This document shows positions 44,473 through 52,562 of a stretch of 64,000 nucleotides of DNA, one piece after another. Origin of the DNA: Polaribacter batillariae. GTDB lineage: Bacteria > Bacteroidota > Bacteroidia > Flavobacteriales > Flavobacteriaceae. Every line of letters begins with the position of its first letter. Position 1 is the first letter of the stretch. The notes beneath the pieces are model-generated. The model ran no database searches and had not been told where the DNA came from. It worked only from the letters and a program-made list of their open reading frames with translations. The position numbers and the translations under genes are program-made. The stretch spans positions 2,170,001 through 2,234,000 of the forward strand of contig NZ_CP071795.1 in the NCBI RefSeq assembly GCF_017498485.1, written 5' to 3'.

Positions 44473-44511
44473 TATAAGTAATGGGTGTTTTTATCATAAT
44501 AGGGAAGTGAC

Positions 44512-44985
44512 TTACATCCATCCACTATCAGAAAAGGAAACAAAACCTTCAGAAGTAAGAATGAGATGGTCGAGTAAAGTAATATCGAGTAATTTAAAAG
44601 CCTCTTTTAGCTTTTGCGTTAAGTTTTTATCAGCTGTTGAAGGCATCAATTTTCCTGAAGGATGATTGTGCGCCACAACAATTGCTGATGCATTGGATAA
44701 TAAAGCGAGTTGATAAATTTCTTTTACATTTACAGCAACTCCTGTTGAACTTCCAATACCAATCTCACTAATACCTAATACTTGATTCGCATTGGTGAGC
44801 AATAGCACCCAAAAGAATTCTTTATAATCAATACGTTTGTTGTCTAAAAATTCTCGAAGAATTCTTTCTGAATCTTCAGAACATTTTACAACTCGATTCG
44901 TATTAAAAATTGGTCGTTCATAATGAATTTGTACTTCATTAAATGTTGACATCTCTAAAGGAGATTCCGTTAATTTAGTTTTCAT
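44512..44985 (-). CDS. RadC-family (JAB domain) mobile-element protein
   Basis: The product has 157 residues, shorter than chromosomal RadC (about 230) because the helix-hairpin-helix part is missing. The JAMM motif is complete: EIGIGSSTGVAVNVKEI, ASAIVVAHNHPSGKLMPSTAD. ATG 44985 was chosen. Such short RadC-like genes are typical of plasmids, phages and integrative elements in Bacteroidota. Their role is uncertain; a DNA-repair function is not proven. It ends 15 bases before the methylase start, suggesting co-transcription. Confidence 0.85.
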   Translation of the reverse strand: MKTKLTESPLEMSTFNEVQIHYERPIFNTNRVVKCSEDSERILREFLDNKRIDYKEFFWVLLLTNANQVLGISEIGIGSSTGVAVNVKEIYQLALLSNASAIVVAHNHPSGKLMPSTADKNLTQKLKEAFKLLDITLLDHLILTSEGFVSFSDSGWM

Positions 44986-45005
44986 GAGTAAAAAGATTTA
45001 TAATG

Positions 45006-46178
45006 TTAGAGAATGGTATCTGCACTAAATGGGGTTGATGGTTTTCCACCAATCATTAGTTTCAGATATATGGAATAGTTGGCAAGTGAGATAAAATCTT
45101 CTGTTTTAAAAGCAGGGTAGAATTCTTTTGCCATGAGTTTGGCATCCGTAATTCCTAAACGAAAAGCAACAATAGTACCTACGTTACCTAAGACACTTGC
45201 ACGAACATTCGGGTCTAGTTGATATAAAAATTGATTTGCCAAAATTAATCCAATCTTGAATTTTCTGACTTGAGCCAATAATTCTGCAATAAGTTCTGTT
45301 CCAGAGATTGTTTGAAACTCGTCTATATATAAGAAATAGGGAACTCTATCTTTCTCTAAAATATCAATTCGAGAAAAAGAAGCAGAAGCCAAAGAGGTAA
45401 GTAACAATCCTCCAAGAATGTTAGCCACGTCTGCACCTACTTGTCCTTTAGCTAAATTGATGATTAAGATTTGTTTAGTATCAATAATAGTTCTTAATGA
45501 CAATTGGTTTTTATTTTCAATGAGTATTTTACGAACTATTGTATGACTTAAGAAACCACCCAATTTGTTCATAATAGGTAGTAAATCGTTGGGCTTGTAT
45601 TTAGGAAATTCTTTCAACCAAAAGGTTTTGATATCTTGGTTTCGTATATGAAGAATACATTCTTCACGATATGATTTTTGATGTAAAAGTTTTAGGATGT
45701 CCGAAAGCTGGGCTTTAGGCTGATCCAATAGTGTGAGTAAAATCATTCTGAGAATATGTTCCATTTTCATACCCCAAGCCGATTTCCAATTGCGTTGGAA
45801 AATTTCTAAAATATTTGAGGCAACTAAAGAACGTTTAGATGCAGAGACTCTGCGAAGTGGATTATATCCATAATCAAGCTCTGGATTGGTAACATCAAAA
45901 TAGATGATGTTATTTTTTTTAAAACGATCTTTTAAGTTTTCATTGATCTCGCGAGAGGCGTCTCCATGCACATCAACAAAAGCAAATCCACGATTGGCTT
46001 CTGCATCTTGCATCATAAGACTTTTAAGGAGTGACGTTTTACCAGCACCAGATTTTCCAAAACAATAAAAATGAAACATTCTATCGGCTTGTTTAATGCC
46101 AAACATTTTTCTATCGTTTCTAAAATTAGTACGAGCAAAGTAACTGACGTCATACAAATTTGAATGATGCCAATACAT
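45006..46178 (-). CDS. Type IV coupling-type ATPase (VirD4/TraD/HerA-like)
   Basis: The product has 390 residues. Walker A is GKSGAGKTSLL near residue 41, and Walker B is FLYIDEFQTISG near residue 285. The order of motifs, with RKFKIGLILANQFLYQLD and NVGTIVAFRLG after Walker B, matches DNA-pumping ATPases of conjugative elements. It is shorter than typical coupling proteins and has no N-terminal membrane segment. It may therefore be a mobilisation-type ATPase or an N-terminally reduced form. It lies 20 bases upstream of the RadC-like gene and probably moves the element's DNA. Confidence 0.8.
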   Translation of the reverse strand: MYWHHSNLYDVSYFARTNFRNDRKMFGIKQADRMFHFYCFGKSGAGKTSLLKSLMMQDAEANRGFAFVDVHGDASREINENLKDRFKKNNIIYFDVTNPELDYGYNPLRRVSASKRSLVASNILEIFQRNWKSAWGMKMEHILRMILLTLLDQPKAQLSDILKLLHQKSYREECILHIRNQDIKTFWLKEFPKYKPNDLLPIMNKLGGFLSHTIVRKILIENKNQLSLRTIIDTKQILIINLAKGQVGADVANILGGLLLTSLASASFSRIDILEKDRVPYFLYIDEFQTISGTELIAELLAQVRKFKIGLILANQFLYQLDPNVRASVLGNVGTIVAFRLGITDAKLMAKEFYPAFKTEDFISLANYSIYLKLMIGGKPSTPFSADTIL

Positions 46179-46590
46179 AACAGGGAATAGAGTAAGAAGG
46201 AATAATTATTTAATTTTTGAGTCAGTTATAAAAACTGTGGAAAGAACTATTGCGTTATTTTAAATGTGTGGTACTTTTTAAACTTCTTAATAAGGTCTTT
46301 TTTACGTTCAACTTACTACTATTATACCATATTTTGTAGAAGGGAAACCGTTAAGCTTTTAAGCAAGAAAGTCGAACTCTTGCTAATTTTTATTTTATGA
46401 AATATACTATTGAAAGTAACTTAAATACAAAGAAACCTCGTTGGGCGAAAGCCTCGTTTATTTTTTGTACTATATTATTTAGTATTTAAAGTAAACTAAA
46501 GCAACAGCGCGTGTTTATTTATATTTCTTGATTCAAGAATAAGTAATTCATCTTTTTTGATGGAACTTATTTTTTGTTATTAGGTTATAT
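46179..46590. other. Intergenic region before the integrase
   Basis: No established gene is visible. There is one short open frame at 46397-46489 (30 residues, ending in a hydrophobic FIFCTILFSI) of doubtful reality. A perfect palindrome TTCTTGATTCAAGAA is at 46525-46539, close to the integrase gene; it could be a recombinase or regulator site. Confidence 0.4.
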
Positions 46591-46625
46591 AAAAGACCCG
46601 CCAGATTGCTTTTGGCGGGTCTTTT
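46591..46625. terminator. Strong terminator directly before the integrase gene
   Basis: A 13-bp perfect stem (AAAAGACCCGCCA / TGGCGGGTCTTTT) has a 9-base loop. It ends at the very base before the first ATG of the integrase frame. It insulates the integrase from upstream transcription or regulates it; the second ATG at 46632 is the likelier start. Confidence 0.85.
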
Positions 46626-46631
46626 ATGATT

Positions 46632-47510
46632 ATGGATATTAAAAAAGCAATACAGATTTATTTAGATTGGAAAGAATCACATACAACCGTAGCCTTTAAA
46701 AATTATAAAATTCGATTGGCGCAGTTTGAACAGTTTATAGGAGAAGCAACAAAACTTAGAAGCCTTACAGGAGACGATGTTGTTGCCTATCACAAGAAAA
46801 TGGAGCAATTTTATAGTTCTGCTACCATTGCATATTCTGCAAGAATTCTTAGAAACTTCTTTTATTTCTGGCATGGACGAAGGGAAGTCGATTTTAACCC
46901 CAAAGAAATTATTCCTATACGTTTCATTAACCCCAATAAAGATATCGTCACAAAAGACGATTTCCAAGAAATGAATGAACTATTAGATGAAAATTATTAC
47001 GATGATCTAAAGAAGAAGTTAGTCCTGCATCTACTTTGGGATACAGGGATGCGAATAAGCGAATTATGTGATATTGAAATATCGCATATTAGTAAAGAAA
47101 ATGAAGAAGGATTGAGAACTGCAAAAGTACGTAGTCGAAAAAGTATGCGCTATAATTTAGTTGTTTGGGGTAGACAAACCAATGAACTACTCACTAAATT
47201 CTTAGGAATACGAATATGTCAGGATGTAGCAACAGATAAGTTATTAATCAATATTAAAACAGGGAAGGCATATACCTCAAGGAGTATTCAACGTTGGATT
47301 AAAGAATTGGCTGATTTAGCAATGTTAGATAAAGATATTACTCCACATAGCTTTAGACATGGTAAAGCTAATTACATATTAGATGAAGGTGGAAGCGTTC
47401 GTGATGTAAGTGCAATACTGAGACACGTTAAACCAGAATCGTCATTTCATTATATGCAACTTTCTACAAAACGCTATTTAGATGTAGCAAGAAAATTTGT
47501 GATAGCGTAA
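46632..47510 (+). CDS. Tyrosine recombinase (XerC/D-like integrase)
   Basis: The product has 292 residues from ATG 46632; the ATG at 46626 is also in frame but abuts the terminator. The N-terminal SAM-like domain covers about 5-85. The catalytic residues are visible: Arg in DTGMRISELCDIE near 140, a Lys-containing beta hairpin (VRSRKSMRYNLVVWG), HSFRHG near 240, RHVKPESSFHY with the second His/Trp position, and a Tyr in SFHYMQ or KRYLDVA. It probably integrates and excises the mobile element. It lacks the IntI-specific extra helix region, so it is not an integron integrase by eye. Confidence 0.88.
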   Translation: MDIKKAIQIYLDWKESHTTVAFKNYKIRLAQFEQFIGEATKLRSLTGDDVVAYHKKMEQFYSSATIAYSARILRNFFYFWHGRREVDFNPKEIIPIRFINPNKDIVTKDDFQEMNELLDENYYDDLKKKLVLHLLWDTGMRISELCDIEISHISKENEEGLRTAKVRSRKSMRYNLVVWGRQTNELLTKFLGIRICQDVATDKLLINIKTGKAYTSRSIQRWIKELADLAMLDKDITPHSFRHGKANYILDEGGSVRDVSAILRHVKPESSFHYMQLSTKRYLDVARKFVIA

Positions 47511-47516
47511 ATTTAG

Positions 47517-47550
47517 AAAACAATCATTTATAAAAAGTGATTGTTTTTTT
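47517..47550 (+). terminator. Rho-independent terminator of the integrase gene
   Basis: A 10-bp stem (AAAACAATCA / TGATTGTTTT) with an 11-base loop is followed by a T run. It lies 7 bases after the integrase stop. Confidence 0.88.
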
Positions 47551-47675
47551 ATGAGTTAAATGTATAATTACAGACAGTACTTTCAGCTATGAATATTTAA
47601 TCAATTTTAGTAATCCTTTATAAAGTTTATACTTTGTATTTAAGTTACTACCGTTTGGTATCTCTCTCTATACTT

Positions 47676-47864
47676 ATAGACACCCATATATACCCCAAAG
47701 AGGGGTTTAAATTATATGGTGGTAACGTCGCACAAGCAACAGTTTTGCGACAGCTATGGTAAAATAGAGCTATCTTCAGAATGGTGAGCACCAAAAGTTA
47801 TGACACTTACTGAGGTGATGCCCACCATTCTGGAGGTAGTAGGGACATTATATCCCTTTTTATT
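47676..47864 (+). ncRNA. Possible structured RNA or element control region
   Basis: At least four successive stem-loops are packed here: ACCCC/GGGGT near 47695, GTCGCA/TGCGAC at 47727-47751, AGAATGGTG/CACCATTCT at 47778-47831 with extra pairing of GCA inside, and AGGGA/TCCCT followed by a T run at 47839-47864. The last resembles a terminator. No ORF fits. The run of hairpins ending in a terminator suggests a small RNA, but an origin, oriT or attachment region is equally possible. Confidence 0.35.
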
Positions 47865-47886
47865 TAGATTACCTAACGTCGCACAA
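47723..47886 (+). repeat. Direct repeat TAACGTCGCACAA, two copies
   Basis: TAACGTCGCACAA occurs at 47723-47735 and 47874-47886, 151 bases apart, flanking the stem-loop region. The second copy lies in a further weak hairpin with TTGCACGAC. It may be a protein-binding repeat or the footprint of a recombination event. Confidence 0.6.
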
Positions 47887-48005
47887 CACCACTTGCACGA
47901 CATAAGTCAAAATAATTATGAGATCTATCAAACATTTATTATTAAAATTATTTAGATATTGGGCTTAAGCCCTAAGGTTGATTGTACATAAAATTGAATT
48001 TTAGT

Positions 48006-48218
48006 ATGACTAAATTTTATAATGTTGTTACTCGAAAAACTATCAGTAAAGAGAACAGCGACAAACATATTTATCACAAGGTAGGAGTTGTAAAAGTAAC
48101 CGAAAATGGAGGTTGGTTTTTACAGTTGTATCATCAACCAGATACAGACTATATGATTTTTGCGAATCATAATGAGAATTTACCAGTAATTGATTTTGGA
48201 GCTCATGAAGTTGAATAA
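48006..48218 (+). CDS. Small element protein upstream of the replication-type gene
   Basis: The product has 70 residues from ATG 48006; the upstream TTG frame is unlikely. The sequence MTKFYNVVTRKTISKENSDK, then VGVVKVTENGGWFLQLYHQP and MIFANHNENLP recalls small proteins found next to replication genes in flavobacterial elements. It overlaps the next gene by 14 bases, so the two are coupled. Function unknown. Confidence 0.7.
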   Translation: MTKFYNVVTRKTISKENSDKHIYHKVGVVKVTENGGWFLQLYHQPDTDYMIFANHNENLPVIDFGAHEVE

Positions 48219-48717
48219 CACAACACCTGTTCCAAATATATTTTTTGATGCACAGATTGGAAATTTGAGTGGTTCTGCGGTAAGAGTGTATTTAAAAATT
48301 GTTCGAAATCTTTTAGGTTGGCGTGATGAAAATGGAAACGTAAAACAAAAAGATTGGATTGCTCATTCGCAATTTGAGAAAACAGGTTTATCTAACAGAA
48401 GCGTTACCAATGGAATTCAGGAACTACTCGACCAGAATTTGATACAAGTAACGGATTACTTGAATAACGATTTAACAGACCCATTCCAACGTAAAAAAGC
48501 CAAAAGAGTATACTACGCTTTAATACTGGAAAACCAAGAAAAAACTACGTTCTACAACGAAAAAACAAAAGAAATACCACCGCAAGAACTACGTTCTACA
48601 AAAGAAATTTCTTTACCAAAGTACAACGCAAATGAACGTATTCCAGACCAAATAAGAATGGAGCAAATAAAACAAGAACAGCAACGTAAGCAAATGCAAA
48701 GAGACAACTGGTTATAG
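48205..48717 (+). CDS. Winged-helix replication-type protein
   Basis: The product has 170 residues from ATG 48205. The N-terminal 95 residues form a winged-helix pattern like the start of phage replication protein O or plasmid Rep proteins: NLSGSAVRVYLKIVRNLLGW, FEKTGLSNRSVTNGIQELLD, LIQVTDYL. The C-terminus is polar and glutamine-rich (EQIKQEQQRKQMQRDNW). It probably binds the element's origin or acts as a regulator. The stem-loop region at 47676 is immediately upstream and is a candidate target. Confidence 0.65.
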   Translation: MKLNNTTPVPNIFFDAQIGNLSGSAVRVYLKIVRNLLGWRDENGNVKQKDWIAHSQFEKTGLSNRSVTNGIQELLDQNLIQVTDYLNNDLTDPFQRKKAKRVYYALILENQEKTTFYNEKTKEIPPQELRSTKEISLPKYNANERIPDQIRMEQIKQEQQRKQMQRDNWL

Positions 48718-48761
48718 TTGTCTCTTTGTTTTTTGATGATAAAAGCTGACGCTTTTAAAAG

Positions 48762-49097
48762 TTATTTGTTTCCAAGCATCAACAGCTCATTCACAACAAC
48801 TTCAGTAATATATCGTTTTTCACCTTCTTTCGTTTCATAAGAACGAGAAGTTAATTTACCTTCAATAGCAACCTCTTTACCTTTAGTTATATATTTCTCA
48901 ATAATATCAGCTGTTTTATTCCAAGCGACTAGATTATGCCATTGAACATTATCAACCTTCTGTCCTGAAGCATCTTTATAACTTTCGTTTGTAGCAAGAG
49001 AGAACTTTGCTAATTTCTTTCCAGATTCTAATGTAATTATTTCTGGATCGTTTCCTAAATTTCCTATTAATTGTACTTTGTTTCTAAGTGAGTTCAT
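48762..49097 (-). CDS. ssb: Single-stranded DNA-binding protein
   Basis: The product has 111 residues with the SSB OB-fold: LRNKVQLIGNLGNDPEI, GKKLAKFSLATNESY, VQWHNLVAWNKTADI, YITKGKEVAIEGKL and EVVVNELLMLG. It lacks the acidic tail (DDDIPF) of chromosomal SSB, as is common for element-encoded forms. It protects single-stranded DNA during transfer or replication. The HTH gene upstream overlaps its start by 14 bases. Confidence 0.95.
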   Translation of the reverse strand: MNSLRNKVQLIGNLGNDPEIITLESGKKLAKFSLATNESYKDASGQKVDNVQWHNLVAWNKTADIIEKYITKGKEVAIEGKLTSRSYETKEGEKRYITEVVVNELLMLGNK

Positions 49098-49329
49098 AAT
49101 ATTTTGTTTTTAATGATTTGTGAATTCTTGGGTCGTAACCTATAAATTCTATTATTTTATTTAAGTTGTTTCCTTGAGGTTTTGTGAGATTATTTTCCCA
49201 CTTATAAATGGTAGAATTGTAAACATCTAATTCTAATGACATTTCAAAAGCAGTATAACCATTTTCTAACCTATATTGTTTTAAGTAGTCTCCTATTGTA
49301 ACTGGGTTAATGTTATAACCCCTAGGCAT
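49084..49329 (-). CDS. XRE-type helix-turn-helix protein, possibly truncated
   Basis: From ATG 49329 the product has 81 residues: MPRGYNINPVTIGDYLKQYR, then GYTAFEMSLELDVYNSTIYK with the helix-turn-helix, and WENNLTKPQGNNLNKIIEFIGYDP. Small DNA-binding proteins with P.GY...P.TIG and IIEFLGY motifs are common in Bacteroidota. Its start lies inside the end of a truncated ssb copy, so it may have lost upstream codons. It overlaps ssb by 14 bases. Confidence 0.65.
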   Translation of the reverse strand: MPRGYNINPVTIGDYLKQYRLENGYTAFEMSLELDVYNSTIYKWENNLTKPQGNNLNKIIEFIGYDPRIHKSLKTKYYELT

Positions 49330-49537
49330 GGGCTTTTTGACGATTAATTGAATTTCGCATATGGTCAACCACATTGTGCCATTGTGTATCTGTAATTTTT
49401 TCTCCTTGTGCATTTTTATAACTTTCATTTGTTGCTAAAGAGAATTTTGCTAGTTTTTTACCACTTTCTAAAGTGATAATTTCTGGTGCGTTTCCTAAAT
49501 TTCCAATTAACTGTACTTTGTTTCTTAACGTATTCAT
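49322..49537 (-). pseudogene. Truncated second ssb copy
   Basis: From ATG 49537 the frame encodes LRNKVQLIGNLGNAPEI, GKKLAKFSLATNESY and TDTQWHNVV, closely matching ssb at 48762, then diverges (DHMRNSINRQKAHA) into the HTH region. About 58 residues of OB-fold remain; the second half is gone. It marks a tandem duplication of ssb with a deletion that fused it to the HTH gene. Confidence 0.85.
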
Positions 49538-49687
49538 AAGATAAGGTTTTATGCACTTTTTTATGTTAAGTGCTTGTTTATAATTTGTGTTTGCCAATTT
49601 GTTTGACGATGCAAAGTTGCGACAACATGCTAATTTTATTCGGTTGCAAAACAATTACTTTCGGTTGTAATTGTTTGTAGTCGTTTG

Positions 49688-49713
49688 TAAACGGATATTT
49701 TATTGTATATTTA
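49688..49713 (+). promoter_or_regulatory. Bacteroidota-type promoter with very short leader
   Basis: GTTTG at 49683-49687 is followed by TATATTTA at 49706-49713, in the order of the TTTG and TAnnTTTG boxes. The ATG of the zinc-ribbon gene is only 4 bases after the second box, so the transcript would have almost no leader. Confidence 0.4.
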
Positions 49714-49717
49714 CTAC

Positions 49718-50068
49718 ATGGAAACCAAAGAATGTTTAGAATGCAAAGAACCTGTAAAAGGTAGAATAGATAAGAAATTTTGCTCAGATTATTGTAGAAA
49801 TGCCTATAATAATCGTGTGAATAAAGACAGCAAAAATTTAATTAGAAATATTAATAACCGACTTCGAAAAAATTATAAAATTTTATCCGATTTAAACGTT
49901 TCTGGAAAAACAAAAGTTACCCGAACGAAATTATACGACAAAGGTTTCGACTTTCAGTTTTTTACGTCTATCTATAAAACCAAAACAGGAAATACCTATT
50001 TTTATATTTATGATGAAGGGTATTTACCTTTAGAAAACGAACTGTTTTTATTGATTAGAAAAGAGTAA
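49718..50068 (+). CDS. Small zinc-ribbon protein conserved in flavobacteria
   Basis: The product has 116 residues from ATG 49718. A four-cysteine zinc ribbon is at the start (CLECKEPVKGRIDKKFCSDYCR, with C5, C8, C21 and C25 approximately). A basic middle follows (NLIRNINNRLRKNYKIL) and a C-terminal GFDFQFFTSIYKTKTGNTYFY. Likely a small DNA- or RNA-associated protein; function unknown. It is of ordinary chromosomal type and may mark the right border of the mobile element. Confidence 0.75.
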   Translation: METKECLECKEPVKGRIDKKFCSDYCRNAYNNRVNKDSKNLIRNINNRLRKNYKILSDLNVSGKTKVTRTKLYDKGFDFQFFTSIYKTKTGNTYFYIYDEGYLPLENELFLLIRKE

Positions 50069-50129
50069 AAAGAAAAAAGTAAATGAATCGAAAAGAATTC
50101 CTCGAGGATTGTTGGTTGCAAGAAATTCT

Positions 50130-51986
50130 TTATTCTACAATAATCTCATCAACAAAAAACCAACCATTGTTTCCTTCTCCTTCATAATTTTTAGGAATTT
50201 TTCCAAAACCATTTATATGAATTTTTACAAATCGTGCTTTTTGCCTTGTTGCAATAGATAATTTGCCAGTAAGACTTCCTTTTTTAGTTGTTTTTATAGC
50301 TGAATTCGAAACCGTTGTTTTATTAAAATTTGTCCCATCTTTAGAAAAACTAACTTCAAAATTTATTGGAGGGTAAATCCAATTTGTTGGATCTTGTAAA
50401 TACCCCAAATGAATCGTTGTTATAGGTTGCGTCTTTTTAAGATCTATAACAAACGCTAAATCTGCGCCTTCTTGTCCTACCCACTGCCCAGAACGAAAAT
50501 CTTTATAACCACGCTTTCCATCGAGAAGTACATCTATGTTTTTATATTTTTTATGTAACTCTTTTATCGATTTTATTTTTTTACTTTTTCCTAAATGCTC
50601 AATAATTTCTACTTTCTTTGGTACATCATCTTCATAACCAAACTCCCACTGCAAAAAAGCCGCTGTTAATTCTTTTACTTTTTGTGGATATTTATGCGCT
50701 AAATTTTTCATTTCTGAAACATCTTCACTTAAGTTCGATAAAAATAAAGCGTCTTCTGTAGCATCTAATTTGCCTTTGTGTGAAGTATCTTTTGGATAAC
50801 CAATAAGTTTCCAATTTCCTTTTCTAACAGCCCATTGATTGCCATATTTCCAAAAAGCCTCTTTTCTTGGTAATGCTGAATTAGAATTTTTAATCATTTG
50901 AGACAGGTCCAAACCATCGATATCTTTTGGTATATTTTTAAGTTCACATAAATTGGCCAACGTTGGTAACCAATCTACATTCATTAAAAACTCGTTATTT
51001 ACACGATTTTTTGGCAACGTATTTTTCCAACTAATAATCGTTGGCAATCTTATACCACCTTCAAACAAACTGCTTTTTCCACCTCTGTATGGGCCTGAAT
51101 TTCCACCACCACCAAAAGCACGAGTTTCTGTGGAGTAACCATTATCTGATTGATAAATGATAATGGTTTCTTCTCTAATGCCTAAAGCATCTAATTTATC
51201 CATTAAAAAACCAATTCTCTCGTCTATTGTAGAAATAAATGCGGCATAATCGCCTCTTGGTTTTTCGACATCTTTGTAATATTCTCGCCACTTTTTTGTA
51301 GGTTGATATGGATAATGAGGCATATTTATGGCATAATACATAAAAAATGGATGCTCTTTGTGATCTTCAACAAATTTTAAAGCCTTATCTGAAGCCAAAT
51401 CAGGAAAATATTTACCTTCATAAAAAACTTCTTTTCCGTTTTCATATAAATCGTGAGTATTTGGCCCTGCCCAGTAAAAATAGTGCGAATAATTATCGAT
51501 ACAACCTCTTAAATGCCCAAAAGAATAGTCAAAACCCTGTGCATTGGGTCCCGTTTTTTTGCTCATTCCCAAATGCCACTTTCCTATATGTGCTGTTTTG
51601 TAATTGTTATTTTTAAACAATTCTGCAATTGTGTATTGTTCTCCAGGCATTCCATCAGAACCCATAACATGCGATGTATTTCCATGAACACCCGCTTTTT
51701 GAGGATATTTTCCCGTAAGTAAAGCGGCTCTAGAAGGTGCACAAACTGGTGCAGCAACATAGGCTTGTGTAAAACGTGTGCCTTGTTTCGCTAATTGATC
51801 GATATTAGGGCTATAAATATCGGAAGCTCCATAACAGCCCAAATCAACAGAACCTTGGTCGTCTGTATAAATAATTATAACATTGGGTTTTGCCTTTGTT
51901 TGTGCAATAGACTGTAAACCAATTAATAAAAAGCCAATATAAATAAGTTTTTTACCAAATAATGTATAATTGATGGTTTTTTGCAT
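50130..51986 (-). CDS. Secreted S1-family sulfatase with C-terminal binding domain
   Basis: The product has 618 residues with a Sec signal (FLLIGLQSIAQ, residues 15-29). The catalytic domain shows PNVIIIYTDDQGSVDLGCYG, the formylglycine motif VCAPSRAALLTGKYP near residue 82, HIGKWHLG near 135 and SDNGYS near 275. The last 130 residues look like an F5/8 or CBM-like beta domain (DLLLDGKRGYKDF-like start, RFVKIHINGFGKIP). It removes sulfate from a marine or host glycan in the periplasm. It lies 3 bases after the CBS gene on the same strand. Substrate unknown. Confidence 0.93.
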   Translation of the reverse strand: MQKTINYTLFGKKLIYIGFLLIGLQSIAQTKAKPNVIIIYTDDQGSVDLGCYGASDIYSPNIDQLAKQGTRFTQAYVAAPVCAPSRAALLTGKYPQKAGVHGNTSHVMGSDGMPGEQYTIAELFKNNNYKTAHIGKWHLGMSKKTGPNAQGFDYSFGHLRGCIDNYSHYFYWAGPNTHDLYENGKEVFYEGKYFPDLASDKALKFVEDHKEHPFFMYYAINMPHYPYQPTKKWREYYKDVEKPRGDYAAFISTIDERIGFLMDKLDALGIREETIIIYQSDNGYSTETRAFGGGGNSGPYRGGKSSLFEGGIRLPTIISWKNTLPKNRVNNEFLMNVDWLPTLANLCELKNIPKDIDGLDLSQMIKNSNSALPRKEAFWKYGNQWAVRKGNWKLIGYPKDTSHKGKLDATEDALFLSNLSEDVSEMKNLAHKYPQKVKELTAAFLQWEFGYEDDVPKKVEIIEHLGKSKKIKSIKELHKKYKNIDVLLDGKRGYKDFRSGQWVGQEGADLAFVIDLKKTQPITTIHLGYLQDPTNWIYPPINFEVSFSKDGTNFNKTTVSNSAIKTTKKGSLTGKLSIATRQKARFVKIHINGFGKIPKNYEGEGNNGWFFVDEIIVE

Positions 51987-51989
51987 AGC

Positions 51990-52457
51990 TTACAACCAAG
52001 TATTTCCATCTACTTTAATGGCCGCTTTTAAAACATCTTTTTGACTTAGTTGCCCAATTAATTTCCCGTTTTCTACCACAGGAAATCTTCTTCTATGAGA
52101 ACTAATAAACTTAAATGCGGCGTCGAAAATGTTCATATTTTTATCTATAGTATCTACATCTTTTACCATGTATTTACCAACAGTGTTATTGGTGTCTGCT
52201 GGCATATTGTAATATTTGCTTTCAGAAATATGTTTAATACAATCTGTTTCAGAAATAATACCAATTAATTCGTTTTTATCGTTTACAACTGGCCCTCCAG
52301 AAATTTTGTTCGCAATTAATTGCTCAATCACATGATCCAAAGAATCCTCCGCTTTAAAGGTTATTAAATTGGTGGTCATATAATCTGCAACTAAAATTTG
52401 CGATGCTTCTTTTGCCTGACTTGTGTCTCTTTTTCCTTGAAAACTCTTAATTCCCAT
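51990..52457 (-). CDS. Tandem CBS-domain protein
   Basis: The product has 155 residues made of two CBS domains: VADYMTTNLITFKAEDSLD at 28-46 with GGPVVNDKNELIGIISETD, and VGKYMVKDVDTIDKNMNIFD near 90 with FPVVENGKLIGQLSQKDVL. Such pairs bind adenine nucleotides and regulate partners. The partner is unknown. It sits upstream of the sulfatase gene and probably shares its promoter. Confidence 0.93.
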   Translation of the reverse strand: MGIKSFQGKRDTSQAKEASQILVADYMTTNLITFKAEDSLDHVIEQLIANKISGGPVVNDKNELIGIISETDCIKHISESKYYNMPADTNNTVGKYMVKDVDTIDKNMNIFDAAFKFISSHRRRFPVVENGKLIGQLSQKDVLKAAIKVDGNTWL

Positions 52458-52562
52458 AATAGTATGTTTTTGGTTGAACGAAAGTTAGCAAATTTTCTGT
52501 TTCATTTTACTTTTTATCGAAGTTTTTTTTATTTCTTACTTTTATAAAAACTAAACGGCCTA

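Larger units (their letters stand above)
41550..44497 (-). pseudogene. DNA adenine methylase interrupted by two insertion sequences
   Basis: Three pieces join exactly when the insertions are removed. From ATG 44497 comes MIKTPITY, then after the IS630 comes YGGKQNLAKMIVELIP with TYTEAFAGGAA (SAM-binding start). After the IS982 the frame resumes as FYK-VLHEDFEALRSKI with SVTTFNYVDPPYF (the DPPY catalytic motif) and ends at 41550. The parent would be a D12-class, Dam-like N6-adenine methylase of about 275 residues, as is often carried by mobile elements. It is certainly inactive in this state. Confidence 0.9.

Noticed and set aside
46632..47510. The tyrosine recombinase as the integron integrase for the attC-like cassettes
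   Set aside because: It lies with mobile-element genes far from the cassettes and I see no IntI-specific insertion near the second catalytic region. It reads as an ordinary XerC/D-like element integrase.
47982..48005. TTG start for the small protein at 48006
   Set aside because: The extra residues (YIKLNFS) add nothing recognisable, and the ATG at 48006 gives the usual start of this family.
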